Shown: positions 1 through 7,002, counted from the stretch's first letter. The stretch is 12,723 nucleotides of DNA from Deferribacteraceae bacterium (GCA_031285415.1 JAITWF010000157.1:1-12723); one strand, 5' to 3'. Notes: generated by a model not told the origin, from the sequence alone. Made by a program: numbers and translations.

Positions 1-843
1 CACCGACCCCCACGATGGAGCGATCAGGAATAGCGAAAATACTATCGATACCGTCTGAATCCAGTCTGGCAGTGGCGAATAGATCAGGTGGTGCGCCCCA
101 GTCCATAGATAGGTGAAGATCAACGCCCAGAACGATACCATCGAGAGTCTGTGGCTGTAGATCGGAAGCCCACTCGATACTGGTAGAAAGTAGTAGAAGA
201 TCGCTAAGATAGGCGTGGTTAATAGAAATCCTACGATATTATGCCCATACCACCACTGCACATTTGCGCTATTCATCCCTACAAAGAGTGGATACGATTT
301 CATGATACTTGCAGGAACTGCCAAGTTATTCACTATAAAGAGTACTGCGATCGCAATAATAGAGGCAAGTATATACCAGATCGATACATACATATGCTTC
401 TCTTTGCGCTTAATTATAGTTGCGAATATACTGACAGCGAAGATAACCCATAGGATCACCCATAATATATCCACCCACCACTCAAACTCTGCATATTCGT
501 TGGATTGGTTCATCCCTGCGAAGAGTGTAGCGGTCGTTACTACCATCAATATATTGAAAAAGATCAGGTGTACCCTTGTGAGACGTGGGCAGACGAGAGC
601 TGTTTTAGTGAGCTTCTCTGTCATATAGTAGAAGAGACCGAATATAGCCCCCAGACCTAAACCGAAGGAGAGGACGTCTATATGGATTGTTCGAAGTCTG
701 CCGTAGCTGAAATAAGCACCAAAGTTAAACTCTGGATCGCCGAGCTGCAAAGAGCATAATAGCCCTAAAAGAATACCAACAACACCCCAAACCAGTGATG
801 AGATTAAGAATCCTGTGATGGTTTGGTTGTTATACTTGTTCAT
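1..843 (-). CDS. ccoN: cbb3-type cytochrome c oxidase subunit I, N-terminal part (cut by window edge)
   Basis: This is the catalytic subunit of the cbb3 haem-copper oxidase, an inner-membrane enzyme that reduces O2 to water with high affinity and pumps protons. I translated it by hand from the ATG at 843; the frame stays open to base 1, giving 281 codons of a protein usually near 480 residues. The product is strongly hydrophobic with repeated membrane helices. H54 in GRLRTIH matches the low-spin haem ligand. WWYGH (H201), Y245 in IFTYLW and the pair H251-H252 match the CuB ligands and the cross-linked Tyr. Their spacing (201/245/251/252) equals that of Pseudomonas stutzeri CcoN (207/251/257/258) as I recall it. 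The second low-spin haem ligand lies beyond the window. An AAGGAGAG ribosome site lies 5 bases before the ATG. ccoO and ccoP are expected to the left. No promoter is obvious; the upstream gap is filled by repeats. Confidence 0.95.
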   Translation of the reverse strand, partial: MNKYNNQTITGFLISSLVWGVVGILLGLLCSLQLGDPEFNFGAYFSYGRLRTIHIDVLSFGLGLGAIFGLFYYMTEKLTKTALVCPRLTRVHLIFFNILMVVTTATLFAGMNQSNEYAEFEWWVDILWVILWVIFAVSIFATIIKRKEKHMYVSIWYILASIIAIAVLFIVNNLAVPASIMKSYPLFVGMNSANVQWWYGHNIVGFLLTTPILAIFYYFLPVSSGLPIYSHRLSMVSFWALIFTYLWTGAHHLIYSPLPDWIQTVSIVFSLFLIAPSWGSV

Positions 844-859
844 ATCCACTCTCCTTTTA

Positions 860-889
860 ATAGGGCGGATAGACCTCGCCCCTACGAGG
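860..889. repeat. Small palindrome of the 'GTAGGGGCGA' type
   Basis: GGGCG at 863-867 pairs with CGCCC at 877-881 around a 9-base loop. On the minus strand the unit reads GTAGGGGCGAGGTC followed by TATCCGCCC. It lies between dagK and the ccoN ribosome site, so it would be in the ccoN 5' leader. The core AGGGGCGA recurs in the palindrome at 12688-12717, which suggests one dispersed family. No T-run follows, so it is unlikely to be an intrinsic terminator. Confidence 0.5.
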
Positions 890-900
890 AACCAAACCAC

Positions 901-936
901 GTCATTGCGGGCTTGACCCGCAATCCAGACAGATTG
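901..936. repeat. Palindromic intergenic repeat with ATTGCGGG/CCCGCAAT arms
   Basis: ATTGCGGG at 904-911 and CCCGCAAT at 917-924 form a perfect 8-base stem with a CTTGA loop. An overlapping weaker stem, CAATC (921-925) with GATTG (932-936), could compete with it. Units starting GTCATTGCGGG are familiar from memory as dispersed intergenic repeats in several proteobacterial genomes. Its sequence is unrelated to the adjacent palindrome at 860-889, so two repeat types are stacked between dagK and ccoN. On the minus strand no T-run follows the stem, so it does not look like a dagK terminator. Confidence 0.55.
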
Positions 937-944
937 AGGGATTT

Positions 945-1781
945 TTACATAATAATTCGTAGAGCAGATTTCTGTATATGCACATAGTTCTGAATAATCT
1001 CAGTGTCTATGTACTCGCCATCTGCCTGCGCATGGTTCGTACCAACAACCTTCATAGAATCAGCGTAGATCGGGGCAGTAGGGAATCCACCACCCATAGC
1101 CATAGTGAAGGTTGAATAAAGGAGGGAACCCATTTTGTTTCCTCCCTGTAAGAACACATTTAGTTTATTATCTTTTATAGAGTTTGACAAGCTAAAATTT
1201 CCAGCGTAGAGGTGACCGAGCGATATAATTATATGGTATGCATGTATCTCCTTACCATTTATATATACCGTTAGGCGTGGATAGCTATTATTCAGCGATA
1301 AGATCCCCTCCTTTATGTGGGCGAGCGTCTTATGCTTTTTATATTTTTTTGCCACTACAGAGCGCACAACGTCGGCATCGTATCCAAACCCACACATAAG
1401 CACAAAGGGGCGATCGCCTAAGAATCCGATCGGTATTAGCTTTGTGCTATCAGGGTTGAACCGCTCCGCCGCCTTTAGTGGATTTAGTGGGATCTTGAAC
1501 TCTCTGCAGAAAACGTTCACCGTACCAAATGGCAGAGCGGTAAATAGCGTATTAGTTTTACCTACCATCCCTGCTGCTACTTCATTTATCAGCCCATCTC
1601 CACCTGCTGCGATAACTAAATCGGCGTTGGCGCTGCGAGCGATTTTGCCAGCCTCGTTTGGCGCCTTCGTATGCTCGATAGATACATCGCCGAAACGTTT
1701 GCGTAAAACGCTTGCGCACGACTCTAGTAACTCTTTATTGTAGCTTCCACTGGTGGGATTGGCAATAATAACGGTATTCAT
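945..1781 (-). CDS. Diacylglycerol kinase-family lipid kinase
   Basis: A 278-residue protein of the diacylglycerol/sphingosine kinase catalytic family (YegS/DgkB-like), which phosphorylates lipid hydroxyl groups at the membrane using ATP. Visible family marks are NPTSG (residues 8-12), the nucleotide-binding GGDG within AAGGDGLINEV (60-63), PFGTVNVF (84-91) and the C-terminal QADGE (252-256). The length is slightly below the usual 290-310. The start is the ATG 11 bases after the mutS2 stop, with AAGGAA 7 bases before it, so it is very probably the last gene of the yqeY-cvpA-mutS2 transcript. The exact lipid substrate cannot be read from the sequence; diacylglycerol recycling is the default guess. 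The stop is TAA. Confidence 0.9.
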   Translation of the reverse strand: MNTVIIANPTSGSYNKELLESCASVLRKRFGDVSIEHTKAPNEAGKIARSANADLVIAAGGDGLINEVAAGMVGKTNTLFTALPFGTVNVFCREFKIPLNPLKAAERFNPDSTKLIPIGFLGDRPFVLMCGFGYDADVVRSVVAKKYKKHKTLAHIKEGILSLNNSYPRLTVYINGKEIHAYHIIISLGHLYAGNFSLSNSIKDNKLNVFLQGGNKMGSLLYSTFTMAMGGGFPTAPIYADSMKVVGTNHAQADGEYIDTEIIQNYVHIQKSALRIIM

Positions 1782-1792
1782 CTTTAAATTCC

Positions 1793-4090
1793 TTATAGCT
1801 CAACGACTGTGATTGCATTCCCGCCCTCTTCCGTTGTAGCTGTATGGTAGCTATTAATTCTGCCGCATGTGCGCAAAAAATCTTGGATAGCTCTGCGGAG
1901 CTGCCCTGAACCTCTACCATGAACAATATATACCTTATTATAGCCTGATAAATGCGATTCGTCGATGTATTTATCCAGTATATCAAGAGCCTCTTCCACT
2001 CTTTTTCCCACCAATACAAGCTCTCCACGACTTTCTGCAGTATGTTTTGATGAAACTTTGATCGGTTTCGGTTTATTATCGCCCACCTTATGCCCCACAA
2101 GCTCACGGCGATCTATCTTGACTTTAAGCCCCTCCATATCCATGTAGGCGGTTTTTGCATCCAGAGATAGCACCTTGCCGATCTTGCCATACCGCTCTAG
2201 GAAGATAACATCGCCCTCTTTTAGCTCCGCAATCGGCTTCTGTTTTGATTTTATAGCTGTTATCTTCTCTGAAACAGCTTTAATATCCTCTGCTATCTCC
2301 TCCGCTGGTCGTTTAGCTCGCTCATCAGCAAGTCGTTTACCCTTCTGTAGTAGCGCATAGGTCTCCTCCAGAAGTTGAAGCTCCTTCTTTGATAGCTTCG
2401 ATTGCAAGTCAGATTCACCATCTTGAAGTTTACGCTCTTTGGCAAGAAGCCTGGCCTCCTGCTCGGCTAACATCCGCTTCGTATGCTCCGCCTCTGCTCG
2501 CATCATATTAAGCTCTTCAAGTGCCATATCAGATTGCGATTTCATGCTCTGCATATAGCTATCCGCCCGTTCGATCACCTCTTTAGGAAACCCTAAACGA
2601 GTGGCGATAAGGATCGGGTCAGATTTACCTGCAATCCCCTCTAATAGTCTATATAGAGGCTCGTATGTATCGTAGTTAAAATCGACGGAGTATAGCTTTG
2701 CATGCCGCTGCTCGTAGGCGTACGCCTTTAGCTCTGAAAAGTGCGTCGTCACTATCACCGTAGCGTTCTTATCTTTTAGATAATCCAGCACCGATAGTGC
2801 AAGTGCCGCCCCCTCTCGTGGGTCGGTGCCTGTGCCTAGCTCGTCAAACATCACTAAGGCACGTCTGCCGATCCCTGTGATAATGCTATTTATATTCGTT
2901 ATATGGGATGAAAATGTGCTCAGATCCATCACAAGAGACTGTTTATCTCCAATATCTGCCTTGATATCGCTAAAGAAGACCATATTCGCCTGACGTGCCA
3001 TCACTGGTAGCCCCGACATCGCTATAAGATGATTCAGCCCGATCGATTTCAGCGAGGCAGTTTTACCGCCAGTGTTAGGGCCGCTCACAACGATCAGCCG
3101 CTCACTATCAGATAGCTTTATATCCACAGGGATAGATCCATCACCTTTATTAATCTTTAGTAGCGGATGATGTAGCCCAATTAGCGCAATCTTCTCACCA
3201 AACTCTGGAAATACTATATCGTACCCACGATAAAACGCCGCAAGCCCGATCAGAAAGGTTAGCTCTGTATATGCTGCAATCGTGGTGTGCAACGTTGGAA
3301 GCCCTGCGTTAAACCTTGCAAGAAGTGCTGCAAGGATTCTTGCGACCTCAAGGTTTTCCGCAAGTATCGTCCCCTGCATATCGTTATTAATCGCAACGCA
3401 GGCAGCTGGCTCTACATACAAAGTCTGCCCACTCGCAGATCTATCGTGTATTATCCCCGATATATACTGCGAAAAGTTCGTTTTACATGGGATCGTATAT
3501 CTGCCATTTCGCAATACTACCACAGACTCCTGTATATACTTGTCAGCGTTCGGTTTATTAAAGGTCTCCTGCAATAGGCTCTGAATACGTTTTTTAACCT
3601 CTTTTAGCTTACGCCGTAGCGACATAAGCTCGTGCGAGGCACTGTCCTTTATCTCGCCACTCGGCTCGAAGGTGCGCTCCAGCGTGTCTGCAAGCTCAAC
3701 ATCTGGCTGTAATGCGCTGACTATAGGCTCTAAACGTAAGATATTCCGCTGTTTCGCCACAAGGTACTGCCGAAGCGAGATCATCTGCTGAAGATGATCC
3801 TTGATCGTTATATACTCCTCTGGCTCGATAGATAGAAATTGGCTCTCCAGATCAGAGATACGTTTATAGAATAGATAAAACTTATTGTCATTGTTGATCG
3901 ACGGCGGGTTGATATTATTAAAAAGGTCTAAGAGACATTTGAGGTCGTTTTGGAAGGAGATCGCTTCTGGGATAGACCTTTTAGGGGAGAGTTGCAACAT
4001 CCTCTCCGACGCAAATGATGAAACAAATGTACGTCGAAGAGTATCGCAAAATAACGGAAATTCTAACGTGTCAACATCAAAGCTTTTCAT
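1793..4090 (-). CDS. mutS2: MutS2, ATPase with C-terminal Smr domain
   Basis: MutS2 homologues bind branched DNA or collided ribosomes and are linked to limiting recombination or to ribosome rescue; they are not the mismatch-repair MutS. The 765-residue length is typical. Order: N-terminal core and lever helices; Walker A GPNTGGKT (337-344); STFSSHITN signature; Walker B with D416-E417 in VMFDELGTGTD; the TTHFSELK loop; a long charged coiled coil (about 522-618); a small beta domain (about 619-660); and a C-terminal Smr domain containing HGRG (H724-G727). The first Smr motif, normally LDLxG, reads LVLVG here, with V692 where Asp is expected (codon GTA at 2015-2017). The start overlaps the end of cvpA by 14 bases, implying translational coupling; AGAGG lies only 3 bases before the ATG. 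The stop is TAA. Confidence 0.97.
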   Translation of the reverse strand: MKSFDVDTLEFPLFCDTLRRTFVSSFASERMLQLSPKRSIPEAISFQNDLKCLLDLFNNINPPSINNDNKFYLFYKRISDLESQFLSIEPEEYITIKDHLQQMISLRQYLVAKQRNILRLEPIVSALQPDVELADTLERTFEPSGEIKDSASHELMSLRRKLKEVKKRIQSLLQETFNKPNADKYIQESVVVLRNGRYTIPCKTNFSQYISGIIHDRSASGQTLYVEPAACVAINNDMQGTILAENLEVARILAALLARFNAGLPTLHTTIAAYTELTFLIGLAAFYRGYDIVFPEFGEKIALIGLHHPLLKINKGDGSIPVDIKLSDSERLIVVSGPNTGGKTASLKSIGLNHLIAMSGLPVMARQANMVFFSDIKADIGDKQSLVMDLSTFSSHITNINSIITGIGRRALVMFDELGTGTDPREGAALALSVLDYLKDKNATVIVTTHFSELKAYAYEQRHAKLYSVDFNYDTYEPLYRLLEGIAGKSDPILIATRLGFPKEVIERADSYMQSMKSQSDMALEELNMMRAEAEHTKRMLAEQEARLLAKERKLQDGESDLQSKLSKKELQLLEETYALLQKGKRLADERAKRPAEEIAEDIKAVSEKITAIKSKQKPIAELKEGDVIFLERYGKIGKVLSLDAKTAYMDMEGLKVKIDRRELVGHKVGDNKPKPIKVSSKHTAESRGELVLVGKRVEEALDILDKYIDESHLSGYNKVYIVHGRGSGQLRRAIQDFLRTCGRINSYHTATTEEGGNAITVVEL

Positions 4091-4361
4091 CAGCCTCTAT
4101 TTCGCTATTATTCATAAGCGATGCCATACCATTATAGAATGTAGCGGCAACCTTCTGTGTGTTGGAGGATATTGCACCATTCTGTATCTGCTGCGATATG
4201 CTCGACTGTGGGTTCAGGAAAGATACCAGTAGCCACAGAGCAAGACTAAGGTATATTGTGCCTCTAAATGTGGATGTTATCGCCCCAAGAATCCTGCTAA
4301 CCGTGCCGATCTTCTCAAATGTACCTAATGTGGTAACGATCTTATTTGTAAAGATATGCAC
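4077..4361 (-). CDS. cvpA: CvpA C-terminal half (possible GTG restart)
   Basis: This is the same frame as the upstream half, starting from a GTG one codon past the internal TAG. It contains the amphipathic stretch, the RILGAITSTFRG signature, one further membrane helix (TIYLSLALWLLVSFL) and a polar tail ending ADEKL. No convincing Shine-Dalgarno sequence precedes the GTG, so independent translation would depend on termination-reinitiation. Ribosomes must still reach its end if mutS2 is translationally coupled to it. I treat it as a fragment of the gene listed at 4077-4592. Confidence 0.45.
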   Translation of the reverse strand: MHIFTNKIVTTLGTFEKIGTVSRILGAITSTFRGTIYLSLALWLLVSFLNPQSSISQQIQNGAISSNTQKVAATFYNGMASLMNNSEIEADEKL

Positions 4362-4364
4362 TAT

Positions 4365-4592
4365 CTAGCAAACAACGACAAACGATATTATAAATACAAT
4401 ATGATTCAGTGCCGCACTAGGCGTAGCGATCTTGCCCACAATATCGGTCAACATCGGATGAACAATGTACGTAAGCACGAATACCAGCACCGTAACCGCA
4501 ATGCACAGTATCTCGTAGATAAATCCACGTTTAAGCCCCAAAAGAAGCCATAATACAAGTATTATGAGACATACTATATCAATTACACCCAT
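4365..4592 (-). CDS. cvpA: CvpA N-terminal half (75 residues, ends at the internal TAG)
   Basis: This is the piece translated if the TAG acts as a stop. It holds two clear membrane helices (about residues 3-19 and 27-43) with the CvpA signature GLKRGF between them, then most of a third helix (about 61-75) that breaks off at VVVC. Losing the C-terminal half would leave that helix incomplete and remove the RILG signature. A good ribosome site (AGAGGGAG, 7 bases away) and the one-base TAATG overlap with yqeY support this start. Confidence 0.6.
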   Translation of the reverse strand: MGVIDIVCLIILVLWLLLGLKRGFIYEILCIAVTVLVFVLTYIVHPMLTDIVGKIATPSAALNHIVFIISFVVVC

Positions 4593-5047
4593 TATTTAGC
4601 TCCCTCTAGTGTCTGTTTTACTACTGCACTCACAGTTTTGCCATCCGCCTGATTGCCCACCTTGGCAAGCACAGCCTTCATCACAACGCCAAACCCAGTT
4701 TTAGGGTCGACATCGGGCATATCCGCAAGTACCGCCTTGACGATAGATTGCAGCTCCCCCTCACCCATCTGCGCTGGCAGATATTTGGAGAGAACTTCGC
4801 TGTAGCGATTCTCTTTATCCTCAAGATCCTTTCTAGCCGCCTTTGCATAGATCTCGGCAGCCTCTTTGTTCTTCTTGATGGTGGAGTGGATGATCTTTAA
4901 AACGCCATCGTCCGTTAGCTCCTTCATCTCGTCGATCTCTTTATTCTTTATCTCGCTCTTAAGCATGCGCACAGCCTCAAGCGCAAGCGTGTCCTTGCTT
5001 CTCATATAATTTTTCATATCTTCATTTATAGTATCTTTTATCGACAT
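4592..5047 (-). CDS. yqeY: YqeY/GatB-like protein
   Basis: A 151-residue helical protein of the GatB/YqeY family, resembling the tail domain of the GatB amidotransferase subunit. A tRNA-related role is suspected for the family but its function is not settled. The N-terminal helix (MSIKDTINEDMKNYMRSKD), the central IKKNKEAAEIYAKAARKDL with a KYLP segment after it, and the C-terminal TGFGVVMKAV with a VKQTL tail are typical, and the length is normal. It is first in its transcript: a strong promoter lies at 5068-5095 and GAGGGAGAAA precedes the ATG. Its TAA stop shares one base with the cvpA ATG. Confidence 0.95.
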   Translation of the reverse strand: MSIKDTINEDMKNYMRSKDTLALEAVRMLKSEIKNKEIDEMKELTDDGVLKIIHSTIKKNKEAAEIYAKAARKDLEDKENRYSEVLSKYLPAQMGEGELQSIVKAVLADMPDVDPKTGFGVVMKAVLAKVGNQADGKTVSAVVKQTLEGAK

Positions 5048-5067
5048 AAGTTTCTCCCTCTAAGCGA

Positions 5068-5095
5068 TTTATATACGTAAGTACAGCAAAGTCAA
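5068..5095 (-). promoter_or_regulatory. Sigma-70-type promoter of the yqeY-cvpA-mutS2-dagK unit
   Basis: On the minus strand TTGACT (5090-5095; 5 of 6 to consensus) and TATAAA (5068-5073; 5 of 6) are separated by 16 bases. Initiation near 5061 would give a leader of about 14 bases holding the GAGGGAG ribosome site of yqeY. The -35 box begins 7 bases past the vapC stop, so the unit can be read independently of the upstream toxin-antitoxin genes. Confidence 0.75.
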
Positions 5096-5101
5096 GTAAT
5101 T

Positions 5102-5485
5102 TTACCACAAATACGATATATCATACCTATGAATATTTTCATCTGCGGTAATAAGTATCAGATCTTCGGCAAGCGCAGATGATATAATCAGCCTATCAAA
5201 TGGATCTTTGTGTATAAATGGCAGGTTGATAAGGTACTTCAAATACTCGTCACGAATATGAAGTATTTCAAATTCGGCACCATTTATCCGATCCAGAAAT
5301 TCATCAAATGTAACGCTAAGCCTTAACTTCCCTAAACTCACCTTTATTGCAATCTCAAATAAAGAGGCGGATGATAGATACACACTATTTTTATTATTGC
5401 GTATCTCCTCTCTTATTTTTAATGGCAAGTTAGAGGGACTTTCGAAAAACCATATAAGTATATGAGTATCAATCAGATATCTCAT
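5102..5485 (-). CDS. vapC: PIN-domain toxin, VapC family (PIN_Sll0205-like)
   Basis: A 127-residue PIN-domain ribonuclease, the expected toxin of a type II module; VapC enzymes cut tRNA or rRNA with Mg2+. The acidic site residues are D6 (LIDTH), E44 (SLFEIA), D97 in HKDPFDRLI (92-100) and D115 (LITADE). The DPFDRL and SLFEIA motifs place it with the COG3744-type PIN toxins. I chose the ATG at 5485 (MRYLIDTH) because it overlaps the antitoxin stop as TGATG; a GTG one codon earlier (5488) is also in frame. The stop is TAA. No terminator is visible before the next promoter. It appears intact. Confidence 0.92.
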   Translation of the reverse strand: MRYLIDTHILIWFFESPSNLPLKIREEIRNNKNSVYLSSASLFEIAIKVSLGKLRLSVTFDEFLDRINGAEFEILHIRDEYLKYLINLPFIHKDPFDRLIISSALAEDLILITADENIHRYDISYLW

Positions 5486-5745
5486 CACATATACTCGCTC
5501 ATCTCTTCAAGCGGCGCATCAAAATCGTCTGCCATCCAAATCTTACCCTTTAAACTCCCCATCACTTCGGAACGCTCACTCTTTACCACCCTCTCTACTC
5601 TAAAAGGGATAGCCTCTTTAGAGACGACCTGCTCCAAAAAAATATTAACGGCAGTGGACATATCAAGCCCTAATTCATCCAACACAGCTTGTGCTTTTGA
5701 TTGTAATACGCTATCGGTACTTATATTCAAGTTTACAGCTGACAT
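5485..5745 (-). CDS. Hybrid antitoxin: RelB/DinJ-like head with a PIN-antitoxin-type tail
   Basis: An 86-residue partner of the adjacent PIN toxin. Residues 1-50 follow the RelB/DinJ ribbon-helix-helix pattern: beta strand AVNLNIS, then LGLDMSTAVNIF with EAIPFRV after it, which should bind DNA as a dimer. Residues 63-86 (GSLKGKIW, ADDFDAPLEE, SEYM) look instead like the DUF2281/Phd-associated tails of antitoxins that accompany VapC toxins of this type. The head would repress and the tail would neutralise the toxin. The start ATG follows an AAAGGGGG ribosome site and lies 15 bases after the pfkA stop. No separate promoter is evident, so it may be read from the pfkA transcript. It ends TGA, overlapping vapC. 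The domain assignment comes from pattern memory. Confidence 0.85.
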   Translation of the reverse strand: MSAVNLNISTDSVLQSKAQAVLDELGLDMSTAVNIFLEQVVSKEAIPFRVERVVKSERSEVMGSLKGKIWMADDFDAPLEEMSEYM

Positions 5746-5760
5746 AACTGCCCCCTTTAT

Positions 5761-6720
5761 TTAGCTCATCACATCCGCCAGAATTAGTAGCTCTGTATTA
5801 AGTGGCTTCTTATTCGATAGCACCTCTTCAAGCGGCATCGGCACTATCGCATTATTGCAAAGACCCATCATCACGCCATATTTGCCATCTTGCAGATGTT
5901 TTACAGCGTACATCCCCATTCTGGTACCAAGTATTCTATCGAAGTGTGTTGGCGAGCCGCCTCTCTGCAAATGCCCCAACACAGTGATACGTGTATCAAA
6001 TCCACCGATCAGCGCAAACGCCTTGCCAAAATCGTACGCCGAGCCTGCCCCCTCTGCTACTAGGACGATACTTCTCGTCTTCCCCTCCTGATAGCGTCTC
6101 TTGATCTTGTCGATGATACTTTCAAGGGAGTACTTTATCTCTGGAATAATTACAGCCTCTGCGCCAGCCGTTACCGCCGCCATGAGTGCCAGATATCCGC
6201 AGTTTCTGCCCATTACCTCTATCAGAAACGTTCTATCGTGCGAGCTAGCAGTATCGTTTATCATATCTATACTAGATACTATGGTGTTTAACGCTGTATC
6301 GACGCCAAGTGAAAGCTCGGTACCATAGATATCGTTATCTATCGATCCGGGGATACCTACCACAGGCACACCGTACTTTGTATATAGGAGGTTTGCCCCT
6401 GTCAGGGAGCCGTCGCCGCCGATCACCACAAGCCCCTCAATGCCATGTTTTTCAAGGTTAGCTAATGCAGTTTTCTGCCCCTCCTCTGTCTTAAACTCCA
6501 TGCTGCGTGCGCTGCGCAGGAATGTACCCCCACGCTGTATCGTATTGGCAACATCTTTGCTAGTCATCTGTGTGATCTTATCCTCAATCAGCCCTTTATA
6601 TCCAGACTCTATGCCGAAGGGAACGATCCCCTCGTATAAACATGTGCGGACTACGCTACGGATCGCTGCATTCATCCCTGGGCAGTCGCCACCACTTGTT
6701 AGTATTCCTATTCGTTTCAT
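5761..6720 (-). CDS. pfkA: ATP-dependent 6-phosphofructokinase
   Basis: This cytosolic enzyme makes fructose 1,6-bisphosphate from fructose 6-phosphate and commits sugar to glycolysis. The 319-residue length matches bacterial PfkA. Residues seen: GGDCPGMN (10-17), the ATP site GGDGS (101-105) with G104, PGSIDNDI (124-131) with catalytic D128, MGRNCGYLAL, and GHLQRGGSPTHFDR near the C-terminus. Gly at 104 and at 125 in the PGxIDND loop argues for ATP rather than pyrophosphate as donor. The loop has Ser126 where Thr is nearly invariant, a mild change. An AGGAG site precedes the ATG by 7 bases. The gene is wedged between yoeB (21-base gap) and the hybrid antitoxin (15-base gap) on the same strand, so transcription from the relB promoter could run into it. 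Confidence 0.97.
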   Translation of the reverse strand: MKRIGILTSGGDCPGMNAAIRSVVRTCLYEGIVPFGIESGYKGLIEDKITQMTSKDVANTIQRGGTFLRSARSMEFKTEEGQKTALANLEKHGIEGLVVIGGDGSLTGANLLYTKYGVPVVGIPGSIDNDIYGTELSLGVDTALNTIVSSIDMINDTASSHDRTFLIEVMGRNCGYLALMAAVTAGAEAVIIPEIKYSLESIIDKIKRRYQEGKTRSIVLVAEGAGSAYDFGKAFALIGGFDTRITVLGHLQRGGSPTHFDRILGTRMGMYAVKHLQDGKYGVMMGLCNNAIVPMPLEEVLSNKKPLNTELLILADVMS

Positions 6721-6741
6721 CTCTATTCTCCTATAACTTCG

Positions 6742-7002
6742 TCAATTATCATAGTGCGCACGGCACTGTACTATCTCAAGTTTACCACCTATTACTCTAT
6801 ATACTAGCCTATGGTAGCTATCAATTCTGCGACTCCAATAGCCTTGCCATTCATATTTAAGCGGTTCTGGTTTCCCAATACCTTCATATGCGTTACGCTC
6901 AATATCTTTTAGTATTTGGTTTATACGCTTAATAATATTCTTATCGTTTTGTTGCCAATATATATAATCATCCCACGCATGATCAGACCAGATTTTAGTC
7001 AT
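6742..7002 (-). CDS. yoeB: YoeB-type mRNA-cleaving toxin
   Basis: An 86-residue toxin of the Txe/YoeB family, which enters the ribosomal A site and cleaves mRNA. Catalytic positions match those of E. coli YoeB exactly: E46 (GKPE), R65 (YHRLVY), H83 and Y84 (CRAHY). The WSRRI and GIGKPEPLK motifs are characteristic. The chosen start is the ATG at 7002 (MTKIWSDHAW), which overlaps the antitoxin end by 8 bases; an in-frame TTG at 7014 is less likely. The stop is TGA. It is paired with a RelB/DinJ-type antitoxin rather than the YefM (Phd-type) partner known from E. coli. Confidence 0.95.
   Translation of the reverse strand: MTKIWSDHAWDDYIYWQQNDKNIIKRINQILKDIERNAYEGIGKPEPLKYEWQGYWSRRIDSYHRLVYRVIGGKLEIVQCRAHYDN

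Larger units (their letters stand above)
4077..4592 (-). pseudogene. cvpA: cvpA gene interrupted by a single in-frame TAG codon
   Basis: Read through as one frame, this is a 171-residue CvpA-family inner-membrane protein, a family linked to colicin V production, purine supply and envelope functions. The N-terminal signature GLKRGFIYE and the later VSRILGAITSTFRG (compare DRxLGxxxGxxRG) are both present. The expected helices are continuous across codon 76, a TAG at 4365-4367. The frame does not shift: SFVVVC, TAG, IVHIFTNK. Only this codon separates two halves that together have normal family length. The gene starts with an ATG overlapping the yqeY stop by one base, with AGAGGGAG upstream, and ends with TGA 14 bases inside mutS2. 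Alternatives are a recent nonsense mutation, a base-call error, suppression or readthrough, or two peptides made by restart. Confidence 0.72.

Noticed and set aside
215..628. 137-codon open frame on the plus strand
   Set aside because: It lies antisense to ccoN, whose translation matches the family along its whole length; the plus-strand product resembles nothing and lacks a ribosome site.
904..946. Hairpin plus T-run near the dagK stop as a terminator
   Set aside because: The TTTTT run is on the plus strand, where no gene ends; on the minus strand the stem is not followed by T.
1735..2106. 123-codon minus-strand frame overlapping the ends of mutS2 and dagK
   Set aside because: Out-of-frame shadow of the mutS2 Smr region; both overlapping genes have clear family motifs.
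4365..4367. Selenocysteine or pyrrolysine as the explanation for the internal stop
   Set aside because: The codon is TAG, so not selenocysteine; bacterial pyrrolysine is known mainly in methylamine methyltransferases, and nothing in CvpA or nearby suggests the Pyl machinery.
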